Assembly: GCA_902618695.1 (NCBI GenBank)
Contig: CACNCB010000001.1
Span: 310,001 to 374,000 of the forward strand
Direction of reading: 5' to 3'
DNA length: 64,000 nt
Origin: an uncultured Pelagibacteraceae bacterium
GTDB taxonomy: Bacteria; Pseudomonadota; Alphaproteobacteria; Pelagibacterales; Pelagibacteraceae
Positions 36,625 to 45,281 of this stretch are shown here, in pieces. The position numbers were made by a program, and so were the translations under genes. The stretch's first letter is position 1, and each line of letters opens with the position of its first letter. The notes under the pieces were generated by a model. That model ran no database searches. It was not told the DNA's origin and was given only the letters and a program-made list of their open reading frames with translations.

Positions 36625-37620
36625 TTATTTTTTCTCTTTATCTGATTTTTTAAAAATATTTTTCAACCAATCAAATTTACCTTTTTTTTCTTCAGCTTTT
36701 TTTGATTTATCTTTTTTACCCCAACTAGAGTTTCCTTGCTGTTTTTTAGCACCTTTCTCTATAGGTCTGATTGTTAAATTTGGTCTTACTTTTTTTGTTC
36801 CTTCTGCAACAATTTTATCTCCATTATTTAATCCATCTAATATTTCTACAAAGCCTAAATATCTATCACCAATAGTTACTTTTGTTTTCATTACTTTATT
36901 TTTTTCATCTACTTTATAAATAAAAACATTTTCACCCTCGACAATTGTACTAGTGTCTGGAGCACTTAAACCATTTCTTACATCATATTTAATTGATATT
37001 TCTAAAAATGAGCCAGGTAATATTTCACCTGATGAATTGTCCATCTTAATTCTTGTTGCTAAAGCTCTTGTATCTTCACTTATCCTGCTAGCAAAAGAGT
37101 CTACTTTACCTTTATAAATTTTATTTTTATATCCAGAAAATTTAATATCAACTGGTAGACCAACCTTAATAAATGGTACAAAAATTTCAGGTATATCTAC
37201 ATCACAATATATTGAGCTTGTATCTTCAAGATTAATTAAAATTGAGGATTTTGAAACCTCTATATCTTCCGAAAATTCTCTTTTTCCAATAACACCATCA
37301 AATTGAGCAATTACTTTTCGATTTTTAAGCTCAGCAATTACATCACCTTTTTTAACTTTTTGATTAAATTTTATAGGTTTTAATATTTCATATTTTTCAA
37401 TTTTAAATGATTGTGTTTGAATTGGGGTTGCAGTCCCATAGGTGCTAATAATATTTTCAAAAATTTTTTCTTGAGTAGTAGTTATTATTATTCCAGGAGG
37501 CGGTCTTTTACTAAATTTTTTTTTGAAATGATTTCCTATCATTGTTCGTCCAATGATCACTGTTGCAATAATTAAGAAAAATATTATTACTATACTTGTT
37601 ATTTTTGTAGATGTTTTCAT
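36625..37620 (-). CDS. RND efflux periplasmic adaptor (membrane fusion protein)
   Basis: Adaptor linking the RND pump to an outer-membrane channel. N-terminal anchor or signal segment (SIVIIFFLIIATVIIG), a biotinyl-lipoyl-like half motif (KGDVIAELKNRKVIAQFDGVIGKREFSEDIEV), a beta-barrel with LPVDIKFSGYKNKIYKGKVDSFA, and a C-terminal domain. At 331 residues it is compact, with almost no helical hairpin. The last ~50 residues are Lys-rich and low-complexity, beyond the normal fold. Confidence 0.88.
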   Translation of the reverse strand: MKTSTKITSIVIIFFLIIATVIIGRTMIGNHFKKKFSKRPPPGIIITTTQEKIFENIISTYGTATPIQTQSFKIEKYEILKPIKFNQKVKKGDVIAELKNRKVIAQFDGVIGKREFSEDIEVSKSSILINLEDTSSIYCDVDIPEIFVPFIKVGLPVDIKFSGYKNKIYKGKVDSFASRISEDTRALATRIKMDNSSGEILPGSFLEISIKYDVRNGLSAPDTSTIVEGENVFIYKVDEKNKVMKTKVTIGDRYLGFVEILDGLNNGDKIVAEGTKKVRPNLTIRPIEKGAKKQQGNSSWGKKDKSKKAEEKKGKFDWLKNIFKKSDKEKK

Positions 37621-37623
37621 AAA

Positions 37624-38436
37624 TTAATTTTTTCCGTATTCAGCCCAAGAGCCATCGTAAATTGTCGGCATATACTTAACATTTATTAAAGAATAAGCTA
37701 GTGCCAATACACTTGCAGTCACTCCAGAACCACATGAAAATACTAGATTTTTATTATGGTCAAATTTAAAGGACTTAAATTTTTCCATGATTTTATCTTT
37801 ACCAACGAAAGTATGGTCTTCGTTTACTAATTCAGAAAAGGGTAGGCAAAAAGAATTTTTTATTGAACCACTTCTAAGACCTTTCCTTGGTTCAGCGACT
37901 TTGCCTTCAAATCTTTCTCTACTTCTTGCATCAACAACATTAAATTTTCCTGTATCAATATTTTCATTTATTTGTTTTTTATTTTTAACAAGTTCTTTAT
38001 TTTCTTTACATGTATACTTTGAGGTTTGAGTGTTCACTTTTTTGTTATCTGTGGGTCTATTTTCTTTTTTCCATTTTTTTAATCCACCATCTAGAACATG
38101 AACTAGTTTAGGGTCATGTCCAAAATAAATTAAATTGTACCAACATCTACAAGAACTAATAACATCAGAGTCATCGTAAATTACTATTCGATCATTATTT
38201 TCTATACCCATATTGCTCATTATTTTTTCCCAAGATTTAGTATCGGTAAGCATATGTGGTAAATCAGTATCTAATTTGGAATTTTTATCTAAATCAAAAA
38301 AAATAGCATTTGGAATATGTTCCTCTGTATATTCCTCAAAACCGTTTCTTTGAGTTTGAGGCATATGCCATGAGCAATCGATAATTTTTACTTTATCAAT
38401 ATTATTTTCTAACCAACTTGTATCAATCAAAGACAT
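37624..38436 (-). CDS. sseA: 3-mercaptopyruvate/thiosulfate sulfurtransferase
   Basis: Tandem-rhodanese enzyme (270 residues): an inactive N-terminal rhodanese domain and a C-terminal one with the active-site cysteine loop FSCGSGVTAS near residue 235, which fits the CG(S/T)GVT type of mercaptopyruvate sulfurtransferases. Conserved DARSRERFEG is present. Likely roles are sulfur transfer and cysteine degradation. It is one base upstream-adjacent to msrA, suggesting a small sulfur/redox unit. Confidence 0.88.
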   Translation of the reverse strand: MSLIDTSWLENNIDKVKIIDCSWHMPQTQRNGFEEYTEEHIPNAIFFDLDKNSKLDTDLPHMLTDTKSWEKIMSNMGIENNDRIVIYDDSDVISSCRCWYNLIYFGHDPKLVHVLDGGLKKWKKENRPTDNKKVNTQTSKYTCKENKELVKNKKQINENIDTGKFNVVDARSRERFEGKVAEPRKGLRSGSIKNSFCLPFSELVNEDHTFVGKDKIMEKFKSFKFDHNKNLVFSCGSGVTASVLALAYSLINVKYMPTIYDGSWAEYGKN

Positions 38437-38437
38437 T

Positions 38438-38881
38438 TTATCTTTTTTCCAAATATCTTTGATGATATTCTTCAGCTGGACAATAATTTTTAACTAAAGA
38501 AGTTTTTGTTACTACTTTTCCTGATAATTTGACGTTTTCTTTTTCTATCATTTTCTCAGCAGTAATTTTTTGCTGATTATTTAAATAAAATATTTCACTT
38601 CTATATTGGGTTCCAAAATCTGGTCCTTGAGAATTTAAAGTTGTTGGATCATGAATTTCAAAAAAATATTCAAGAATTTTCTCGTAAGATATTACTTTAG
38701 GATCAAAATCTAATTTTACTACTTCTGCATGATTTGTTGTACCTGTGCATACTTCTTTGTAATTGGTTTCAGCATTATGACCTCCACAATAACCTACTTC
38801 TGTTTTTATAACTCCATCAAGTTTGCTAAACTTAATTTCTGGTCCCCAAAAACATCCTAATCCTAATATTGCTATTTCCAT
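38438..38881 (-). CDS. msrA: Peptide-methionine (S)-S-oxide reductase MsrA
   Basis: Repairs methionine S-sulfoxide in proteins. The catalytic cysteine is in GLGCFWGPE near residue 10, and VGYCGGH and SQGPDFGTQYRSEIFY are family signatures. At 147 residues it is compact (typical 150-210), ending shortly after PAEEYHQRY. A second cysteine in KNYCPAEEYHQ may act in recycling. Confidence 0.93.
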   Translation of the reverse strand: MEIAILGLGCFWGPEIKFSKLDGVIKTEVGYCGGHNAETNYKEVCTGTTNHAEVVKLDFDPKVISYEKILEYFFEIHDPTTLNSQGPDFGTQYRSEIFYLNNQQKITAEKMIEKENVKLSGKVVTKTSLVKNYCPAEEYHQRYLEKR

Positions 38882-38915
38882 TGATAATTAACTTAATTAA
38901 TCTAAAGTTAATCAT

Positions 38916-39797
38916 ATGCTATCAAAAAATCAATTAGGCTTTTTTTACATGTTCATATCGGTATGTGCATTTTCACTTATGGATGTGATTGTCAAATGGT
39001 CTGATGATTATCCTGTTGGACAGGTATTATTTTTCAGAGGATTTTGTGGAATAATTCCTATTTTATTTCTTATTCCTAAAGATAGATATTTAGACTTTTA
39101 CAAAACAACGAGGCCATTTCTTCATTTTAAAAGATGTTTAGCAGGATTAATTGCTTTAATTTCTATATTTGTAGCATTAAGAAATTTACCTTTGGCAACA
39201 GTTGTAAGTATATCTTTTGCAGCGCCAATATTTATAACAATATTTTCAATTTTTTTATTAAAAGAAAAAGTTGGTATTTATCGATGGTTAGCGGTCCTAG
39301 TTGGATTTGTTGGTATAATTTTCATAACTGAACCAGGTTTTAGCTCTTTAAATTTATATTATATTTATCCAATAATTTTTTGCTTAGGTCTATCTTACGT
39401 TGCTATTGCTATAAGAAAATTATCATCAACTGAACCTGCCTGGTTGATTAGTTTTTTCTTTTCATTCTCAATAATGCTTTTAAGTTTTCTATCTTTCTAT
39501 CAGGGATGGATTCTGCCAAGTTTAATTGATTTATTTTTGCTATCTATGGTCGGTATATTAGGGGGTCTTGCAAATTTATGGTTATCACAATCTTACAAAT
39601 ATTCAGAAGTAAGTTTAGTTTCCCCTTTAAAATATCTTGGATTAGTATTTGCAATAATTTTTGGGTATTTTATTTGGAATGAAATACCAACTTCTAAAAC
39701 TTTATTAGGTGCTTTATTGGTTATTGTTTCATCTATTATTATATTTAGAAGAGAGATGTATTTGAAAAAAAAGCTATCCGTTTCACGTCATGAGTAA
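38916..39797 (+). CDS. EamA/DMT-family transporter
   Basis: Drug/metabolite transporter superfamily member of 293 residues with ten hydrophobic segments and two EamA repeats; the first repeat has SLMDVIVKW, FFRGFCGIIP and FAAPIFITIFSIFLLKEK. Such proteins export or import small metabolites (amino acids, S-adenosylmethionine, nucleosides), and the substrate cannot be read here. Its 3' end overlaps the DNA glycosylase gene by 8 bp. Confidence 0.85.
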   Translation: MLSKNQLGFFYMFISVCAFSLMDVIVKWSDDYPVGQVLFFRGFCGIIPILFLIPKDRYLDFYKTTRPFLHFKRCLAGLIALISIFVALRNLPLATVVSISFAAPIFITIFSIFLLKEKVGIYRWLAVLVGFVGIIFITEPGFSSLNLYYIYPIIFCLGLSYVAIAIRKLSSTEPAWLISFFFSFSIMLLSFLSFYQGWILPSLIDLFLLSMVGILGGLANLWLSQSYKYSEVSLVSPLKYLGLVFAIIFGYFIWNEIPTSKTLLGALLVIVSSIIIFRREMYLKKKLSVSRHE

Positions 39798-40425
39798 AAC
39801 TCCATTATATTGGAATAAAGCAAAAAAATATTTGTCTCAAAAAGACAAAACTATGTCTTCTTTAATTAAAAAATATAAATCTCCTTCAGAAACTGTTCTA
39901 ACATCAAGAAAGGATGTTTTCTTCTCGCTCTGTAAAAGTATAATTGGTCAACAAATTAGTGTTGCTGCTGCTAATTCAGTTTTTTTAAAATTTAAGAAGA
40001 AATGTAAAAATAAAATTAATGCAAAAACAGTAAGCAAATTATCTACCATCCAGCTCAAAAGTTGTGGTCTAAGTAGACAGAAAGTAAAAGGAATAAAAAG
40101 TTTAGCTCAGAAAATATTAAGTAAAGAGTTTAATCCCAGACTTATTTCAAAAATGTCTGATGAAGATGCCATAATTTATCTCTCTCAATTAAGACAAATT
40201 GGAAGATGGTCAGCAGAAATGATTTTGTTGTTTACTTATAATCGTCCTAATATTTGGCCTATTCAAGATATAGGTCTTTTAAGAGCTATTTCAAAAAATT
40301 TTGATAAAAAATATCTACCACCAGAAAGCTATGTTAAATATTTAAATAAAAGGTTTTCACCTTATTGTTCAGTTGCTACTTGGTACTTATGGAGAAGTAT
40401 AGATCCAGAGCCTATTCAGTACTGA
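39790..40425 (+). CDS. DNA-3-methyladenine glycosylase II-like (HhH-GPD)
   Basis: Base-excision repair glycosylase of the AlkA/MAG group, 211 residues. Visible are IIGQQISVAAANSVF, the helix-hairpin-helix LRQIGRWSAEMIL, and the catalytic aspartate in WPIQDIGLLRAI. It lacks the N-terminal AlkA domain of E. coli, so it is a minimal HhH-GPD enzyme like yeast MAG. It excises alkylated purines such as 3-methyladenine. Confidence 0.88.
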   Translation: MSKTPLYWNKAKKYLSQKDKTMSSLIKKYKSPSETVLTSRKDVFFSLCKSIIGQQISVAAANSVFLKFKKKCKNKINAKTVSKLSTIQLKSCGLSRQKVKGIKSLAQKILSKEFNPRLISKMSDEDAIIYLSQLRQIGRWSAEMILLFTYNRPNIWPIQDIGLLRAISKNFDKKYLPPESYVKYLNKRFSPYCSVATWYLWRSIDPEPIQY

Positions 40426-40434
40426 ATCCCATTA

Positions 40435-41331
40435 TCAATCAATCCATTCTTTATATTTTTCTAAATTATCAATTAAGAATTTAGGTAAATTTTGTATGGG
40501 ATAATTTTCTAATTTGTTTCCACCCAATTTATTATTTCTTTGATCTACTGATAAATCATAAACTGCAATTTTATCTTTAATTATTTCATCAATTTGATTT
40601 GTAGTTAGTGGATTTTTGTCAAATTCAATATGATGAAGATATGATTTTAATTTATGTTTTATTTCTTCAGCTGTTTTAATATTGGTGAAATGCCATCCAC
40701 CATTTTTAATTATTTTACAATTAATAATTTTTTTTTCAGAAAAAAAAGCATCTATTCTATAGAATGGGTACTTACGATCTTTTATATTTCTTAACCACTG
40801 AGGATTTTTTAAATATTTCTTTCTACATCCCTTGGTTCCTTTCCATAATAAGTTAGGTAATTTTAAATTAAATTTGTAATAAAACATATCTTGTTCAAAT
40901 AAAAAAATTTTTTGATTTATTTGATTAAAATTTAGATTTTTTAAGTTTGGTATCTCGTCAACATCTGATATTAAAACGATATCTTCACTTTCAGCACTTT
41001 TCAAACCTTTTGAAATAAAGTTTCTTTGACCATTCTCTCTAAAAATTGCATTCATAATCAATTTTCTTGATTTCTCATTCTCTGTATCTTCTGTATTGAT
41101 ATCCTCTATATTTTCTGGGATTTGATCATAAATTAGATAAATAATTTTATCTTTAAAGTGCTCAAACTTATTTTGATTAAATTTTAACTCTCTCTTCTCC
41201 CCACGATGAGTAAATGTACTTTCGACAATTACAAAATAATCAACATATTTGTTTAAAATATTTAGCCTAAGATCTAAAATCATTTCCTCATCGAAATACA
41301 TAAAACAATCAAATATCTTCATGCTCTTCAC
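40435..41331 (-). CDS. Glycosyltransferase family 17-like protein
   Basis: 298-residue protein opening MKIFDCFMYFDEEMILDLRL with YFVIVESTFTHRG and the acidic LISDVDEIPN (DxD-like) motif, matching GT17 (the family of beta-1,4-mannosyl-glycoprotein GlcNAc transferase). WHFTNIKTAEEIKHKL follows. Bacterial members usually lie in surface-polysaccharide loci, but this one is alone between a DNA glycosylase and a DUF1330 gene. Donor and acceptor are unknown. A second ATG three codons in is an alternative start. Confidence 0.75.
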   Translation of the reverse strand: MKSMKIFDCFMYFDEEMILDLRLNILNKYVDYFVIVESTFTHRGEKRELKFNQNKFEHFKDKIIYLIYDQIPENIEDINTEDTENEKSRKLIMNAIFRENGQRNFISKGLKSAESEDIVLISDVDEIPNLKNLNFNQINQKIFLFEQDMFYYKFNLKLPNLLWKGTKGCRKKYLKNPQWLRNIKDRKYPFYRIDAFFSEKKIINCKIIKNGGWHFTNIKTAEEIKHKLKSYLHHIEFDKNPLTTNQIDEIIKDKIAVYDLSVDQRNNKLGGNKLENYPIQNLPKFLIDNLEKYKEWID

Positions 41332-41354
41332 ATATATATTAAAAATTTATTATC

Positions 41355-41642
41355 TTACATTCCCTCAAAAATTATGTGTTCTCTAGTAGCATTATTTTCT
41401 AAATGCTTCCGAGCCTCAACATATTCTTCAGAATTATAACAATTTTTTGCAGTTTCTATGTCTGGAAATTCCGCAAGAGCTACTCTAACCATTTCCCTAC
41501 CTTCTAAAGTTACATTATTTGCACTTCTTGCTATTATTTTTCCAGAATATTTTTCAACCGCTTCTTTTGCTTTAACGGCATATTTTTTAAGTCTTTCGTC
41601 GTCTTTTATTTCAGTATAATTTGCAACCCAATAAGCTTTCAT
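41355..41642 (-). CDS. DUF1330 family protein
   Basis: 95-residue dimeric ferredoxin-like (DUF1330) protein: MKAYWVANYTEI at the start, ARSANNVTLEGREMVRVALAEFPD in the middle, and a final segment with YVEARKHLENNATREHIIFEG. The family has no firmly known reaction. It is divergent from the cytochrome c gene and sits at the edge of the purine island; whether it belongs to it is unclear. Confidence 0.82.
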   Translation of the reverse strand: MKAYWVANYTEIKDDERLKKYAVKAKEAVEKYSGKIIARSANNVTLEGREMVRVALAEFPDIETAKNCYNSEEYVEARKHLENNATREHIIFEGM

Positions 41643-41685
41643 AATTCTCCTTTTTAAATTTTTTTAATTATGATACCAAATTTAT

Positions 41686-42009
41686 GTGAAAAAATTATTT
41701 TTAAATTTCTTTAATACATTATTATTTTTGATATTTTTATCATTAACTCACGTTAGTGCTGATGAACTGTTTAATAAGGGAAAAGAAGTTTTTCTGGGGT
41801 CTGGAAATTGTGCAGCATGCCATATGCTCTCAGATGCTGGATCGAACGCAATGGTTGGTCCAAATCTAAATGAAATTAGACCTGATATTCAAAGAATTAT
41901 AATGGCAGTTAGAAACGGTATAGGAGTAATGCCCGCAATGGAGGGTGTTCTAACTGATGAGGAAATAGAAGCAGTTGCTCACTATACTTATATAGCTGCG
42001 GAACAATAA
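41686..42009 (+). CDS. Small secreted c-type cytochrome
   Basis: 107-residue class I cytochrome c with a signal peptide (LNFFNTLLFLIFLSLTHVSA), one haem-attachment motif CAACH near residue 43 and a likely axial methionine in GIGVMPAMEGVLTDEE. The start is GTG 41686; an in-frame ATG was not found nearby. It sits next to puuE at one end of the purine island. PuuD here lacks its usual cytochrome c domain, so this protein is a candidate electron acceptor for urate oxidation. It could instead serve general respiration. Confidence 0.85.
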   Translation: MKKLFLNFFNTLLFLIFLSLTHVSADELFNKGKEVFLGSGNCAACHMLSDAGSNAMVGPNLNEIRPDIQRIIMAVRNGIGVMPAMEGVLTDEEIEAVAHYTYIAAEQ

Positions 42010-42017
42010 TAAAAATT

Positions 42018-42917
42018 TTAACTATAATTTTTTATCCAATGTTTAGCTATATCTACTCTTTTGCAGATCCAAATATCCTTAAATTTTGTGATGTAATTTA
42101 AAAATTTTTTAAGAGACTGTATTCTACCAGGTCTTCCAATTAATCTACAATGCAAGCCAACCGACATCATCTTTGGTGAAGTTTTTCCTTCCTCATAAAG
42201 GGCATCAAAACTATCTTTTAAATAATTATAAAATTGTTCACCCGAATTAAATTCTTGATTGGTTGCAAATCTCATATCATTGTTATCAAGTGTATAAGGA
42301 ATCATCAGTTGTTTTTTATTACTTTTTTTTATCCAATATGGAAGATCATCACTGTATGTGTCGCTACAGTATAAAAAATCACCATTTTCGATTACTAAAT
42401 CTAAAGTATTTGTGCTACACCTACCAGTGTACCAACCAGCAGGTTGATAGCCAAAAATCTTTTTTATAGATTTGACTGCAAGTTTCATATCATTCTTTTC
42501 TTTTTTCTTTGATACATTTTGATAATCAATCCACCTCCACCCATGACTGGCAACTTCATAATTTGCTTTTTTTATAGCCAAACAAACTTCTTTATTTCTT
42601 TCCAATGCCATACCAACTCCAAAAATAGTAAGTGGAATTTTCTTTTTATTAAATAGGTCGTGAATTCTCCAAAACCCTCTTCTTGATCCATATTCATAAA
42701 TTGACTCCATATTTAAGTGTCGACCTTTAATTGCTTTTGCTCCTATAATTTCTGATAAAAACACTTCTGAAGTTTTGTCACCGTGGAGAGTACATTTCTC
42801 TGCTCCTTCTTCATAATTTAGTACAAATTGTAAAGCTAACTTAGCATTACCAGGCCACCTTACCTTAACTTGTTTGGAACCATATCCCACCAAATCTCTT
42901 GGATATTTTTTTTTCAT
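42018..42917 (-). CDS. puuE: Allantoinase PuuE (polysaccharide-deacetylase fold)
   Basis: Metal-dependent allantoinase of the NodB/polysaccharide deacetylase superfamily, opening the allantoin ring to allantoate. PRDLVGYG, LQFVLNYEEGAE, YEYGSRRGFWRI and VASHGWRWIDYQ are typical of PuuE (299 residues; family about 300). Its 5' end overlaps allA by 4 bp. It is the last gene of uraD-alc-allA-puuE. It is unrelated in fold to the amidohydrolase-type allantoinase AllB. Confidence 0.92.
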   Translation of the reverse strand: MKKKYPRDLVGYGSKQVKVRWPGNAKLALQFVLNYEEGAEKCTLHGDKTSEVFLSEIIGAKAIKGRHLNMESIYEYGSRRGFWRIHDLFNKKKIPLTIFGVGMALERNKEVCLAIKKANYEVASHGWRWIDYQNVSKKKEKNDMKLAVKSIKKIFGYQPAGWYTGRCSTNTLDLVIENGDFLYCSDTYSDDLPYWIKKSNKKQLMIPYTLDNNDMRFATNQEFNSGEQFYNYLKDSFDALYEEGKTSPKMMSVGLHCRLIGRPGRIQSLKKFLNYITKFKDIWICKRVDIAKHWIKNYS

Positions 42918-43405
42918 TTCTTTAAAATAATTTTATCTTTTTTAAATTTATAAATAACAAGATTGTTTCCTTTTCCTTTTCTATCAACAATTAGAAAATT
43001 CATATCTTTCATAGAAATCAACGGAAAGTGCCAAATACCAGCATTGTAATTAACCCCAGTTTGTTTTGGGACTAAAAAGGATTGGATTTTATTTACATCT
43101 GGTTTATCTCCTTTTGGTGCTACAAATACTAAAAATTTTGTATCTTCCATTGGTATAAAGGCTTGGCTTCCTAAAGGATGTTTTTCCATCATATCAATTT
43201 TCATAGGAAACCTTCTTTTTTTTGCTTTAAAAATACTAACAATTACTTTCCCTTTGTTTTTAGATGCATCTACTTTTATCAAATTATCAAATCTTTTTGC
43301 ATACCCATCATTAATATTTATAGGATTTTTTTTTGATGTATCTATTAATTGACCAAATTTAGAAAAATTTTTTTTAGTAATTTTTTTTGCTTTTATTATT
43401 TTCAT
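42914..43405 (-). CDS. allA: Ureidoglycolate lyase AllA
   Basis: Releases urea and glyoxylate from ureidoglycolate. The 163-residue protein has the ureidoglycolate-lyase motifs FSKFGQLID at the start, MMEKHPLGSQAFIPM, and the late GVNYNAGIWHFPL. It overlaps alc and puuE by 4 bp each. With allantoicase upstream, the predicted route yields two ureas and glyoxylate rather than ammonia-releasing steps. Confidence 0.92.
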   Translation of the reverse strand: MKIIKAKKITKKNFSKFGQLIDTSKKNPININDGYAKRFDNLIKVDASKNKGKVIVSIFKAKKRRFPMKIDMMEKHPLGSQAFIPMEDTKFLVFVAPKGDKPDVNKIQSFLVPKQTGVNYNAGIWHFPLISMKDMNFLIVDRKGKGNNLVIYKFKKDKIILKK

Positions 43406-44388
43406 CTCACAAAATTTCCGAATGCCCTTATTCTTGAAATTCCACCGTCTGGATAGATATTAATTCTAAGATAATTTTCCTTACTTCTCTTAATTAAAAA
43501 TTTTTTAAAAATATGTTTCTTGTGAGCTGACAGTTTTGACTTATTTAAAATAAACTTCCAATTTTTTGAATTGTTGACAATTGATTTATTGGAAAGATAT
43601 TTTGAAATGCTTGCAGTTTGAATTGAACAACTATTGGGATAGTTTCCTTTAAAATGATGGGTATCTATCTCTAGCTTTTTTATTAATCCTGGTTTTCCAA
43701 ATTTTATTATAAGCCAATCAAAGTTTTTTCCTCTACTTCTTCTTGTTTCCCAACCATCTCCCATATTTTTTCCTTTACCAGGTGCTATGATATTTTCAGC
43801 TCTGCCGAAATGTTCATTATTACAACCAATAATTGAAGCGCCATTTAAAACAGATGTAAGGTTAATAGTTTTGTTATTAAAAAAGTTTTTCTCCATTTCA
43901 ATTTTTCCATAAAGCCTTAGTCTTGCAATTCCACCATCTGGAAAAATGTTTAGTCTTATATAATTAAAAACAGATTTGTTATTTGATTTGAAGCTATGGT
44001 TTCGGCTTGGCCCAAGTTTTTTTTTGCTCAGTAAGGAAATCCATTTTGTCTTCTTATTAGGCTTTGTTTTACTTAAGCAACCCTCTAAAGAAGCATGTGT
44101 GGGTTGGTTTCCATTGAAGTGTGTTGTGTCAATGTCTATATCAAATATCTTCCCAGGTTTACCAAGTTTTAAAATTAAATAATCAAAACCTTTTGATCTT
44201 CTTCTCCTTGTTTCCCATCCATCCATCCATTTACCATGTTTGTCAAATAGTCCGTCTTTAAAAACTGGAGTTTCGATGTTTAATATTCTATGAGCAGCTG
44301 CAAAAAAATCGTCAGTCTTAAATATAACTTTAGATCCAATTCTTGGGTCCGCTAAGTTAATCATTTTTGCACTTATAAATTTTTTCAT
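43402..44388 (-). CDS. alc: Allantoicase
   Basis: Hydrolyses allantoate to ureidoglycolate and urea. Length is 328 residues with two tandem jelly-roll repeats, each carrying a near-identical motif: GKWMDGWETRRRR and FDYLILKLGKPG in the first, NMGDGWETRRSR and FDWLIIKFGKPG in the second. The internal duplication is normal for the family. It is co-translated with uraD and allA through 4-bp overlaps. Confidence 0.94.
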   Translation of the reverse strand: MKKFISAKMINLADPRIGSKVIFKTDDFFAAAHRILNIETPVFKDGLFDKHGKWMDGWETRRRRSKGFDYLILKLGKPGKIFDIDIDTTHFNGNQPTHASLEGCLSKTKPNKKTKWISLLSKKKLGPSRNHSFKSNNKSVFNYIRLNIFPDGGIARLRLYGKIEMEKNFFNNKTINLTSVLNGASIIGCNNEHFGRAENIIAPGKGKNMGDGWETRRSRGKNFDWLIIKFGKPGLIKKLEIDTHHFKGNYPNSCSIQTASISKYLSNKSIVNNSKNWKFILNKSKLSAHKKHIFKKFLIKRSKENYLRINIYPDGGISRIRAFGNFVR

Positions 44389-44882
44389 TTTTTATTTATT
44401 TCATTCAAACGAAAGGTTGCGATTTTTTTTACTTGTTTTTTTGCTTCAAGGAATTCACTTTCTACATCACTTTGTATTCTTTGTCTAAAATTATTCAAAA
44501 TTTCATTTTTATCTTTACCTTTTACGGCAATTATAAAAGGAAAATTAAACTTTTTTTTATATTCTGAATTTAATTTTTTAAATTCTTCATATTCATCATT
44601 AGAACATTGGTTTAATTTTGCAGAGGCTTGTTCTGATATAGATTCAGAGGTCATTTTTTTTGTTACTGCAAGCTCAGGATGAGCATTTAAAATCTCTAAA
44701 ATTTTATTCTTTTCGTAATTTTCATAAATATCAAGCATTTTAAACATAATATCTTCGAAGTTTTTAAATGGTTTTGACTCAAATGCTTCCACTGCAACTG
44801 ACTCAGTTTTTTCAAAAACATTACCAAATAAAGACAAAAAATCAGACTTGTTAAGATCGTTAATGTTATCTATTGTTCTCAT
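44385..44882 (-). CDS. uraD: OHCU decarboxylase UraD
   Basis: 2-oxo-4-hydroxy-4-carboxy-5-ureidoimidazoline decarboxylase, giving S-allantoin. The 165-residue helical protein shows LLSLFGNVFEKTE-type N-terminal sequence, ILNAHPELA and FPFIIAVKGKDKNEIL with FRQRIQSD. It is the first gene of the minus-strand catabolic operon and is divergent from hiuH, the preceding enzyme of the pathway, across 48 bp. Confidence 0.92.
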   Translation of the reverse strand: MRTIDNINDLNKSDFLSLFGNVFEKTESVAVEAFESKPFKNFEDIMFKMLDIYENYEKNKILEILNAHPELAVTKKMTSESISEQASAKLNQCSNDEYEEFKKLNSEYKKKFNFPFIIAVKGKDKNEILNNFRQRIQSDVESEFLEAKKQVKKIATFRLNEINKK

Positions 44883-44930
44883 ATAACTTTAAAATAATTT
44901 AAGTTTAAAATTAAATGATATTATAATTTT

Positions 44931-45281
44931 ATGACAAAGCTCACAACTCATGTTTTAGATGTGTATTCTGGTAAACCTGGCAAAGGTATCCTAGTTGAGT
45001 TGTTTTATATTAATCATTCAGAACGAAAAAAATTAACGTCAACAAAACTCAATGACGATGGTAGAGCTAATTCACCATTAGCTGAGGGAGATATTTTTAT
45101 TAAAGGTAAATATGAATTAGTTTTTCATATTGGTGATTATTTTAAAAATACATCTGCAGCTAGCGATGTTCCATTCCTGGATGATGTTATTATAAGATTT
45201 GGTATTTCAGATCCCTCACAGCATTATCATGTTCCTTTACTTGTTTCACCTTGGAGTTATTCTACTTATAGAGGTAGTTAA
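44931..45281 (+). CDS. hiuH: 5-hydroxyisourate hydrolase (transthyretin-like)
   Basis: Hydrolyses 5-hydroxyisourate, the product of urate oxidation. The 116-residue transthyretin-fold protein has the N-terminal LTTHVLDVYSGKPGKG and the hallmark C-terminal tetrapeptide YRGS; the histidine pair is in THVLD and HYHVPLL. It leads hiuH-xdhA-xdhB-guaD-puuD-gpt. A TATAAT (44922-44927) sits 3 bases before the ATG. The stop is next to the xdhA GTG. Confidence 0.95.
   Translation: MTKLTTHVLDVYSGKPGKGILVELFYINHSERKKLTSTKLNDDGRANSPLAEGDIFIKGKYELVFHIGDYFKNTSAASDVPFLDDVIIRFGISDPSQHYHVPLLVSPWSYSTYRGS

Noticed and set aside
43402-44388. Repeated GDGWETRR/FDxLIxKxGKPG blocks suggesting a recent tandem duplication
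   Set aside because: Allantoicases normally contain two homologous jelly-roll repeats; this is family architecture.
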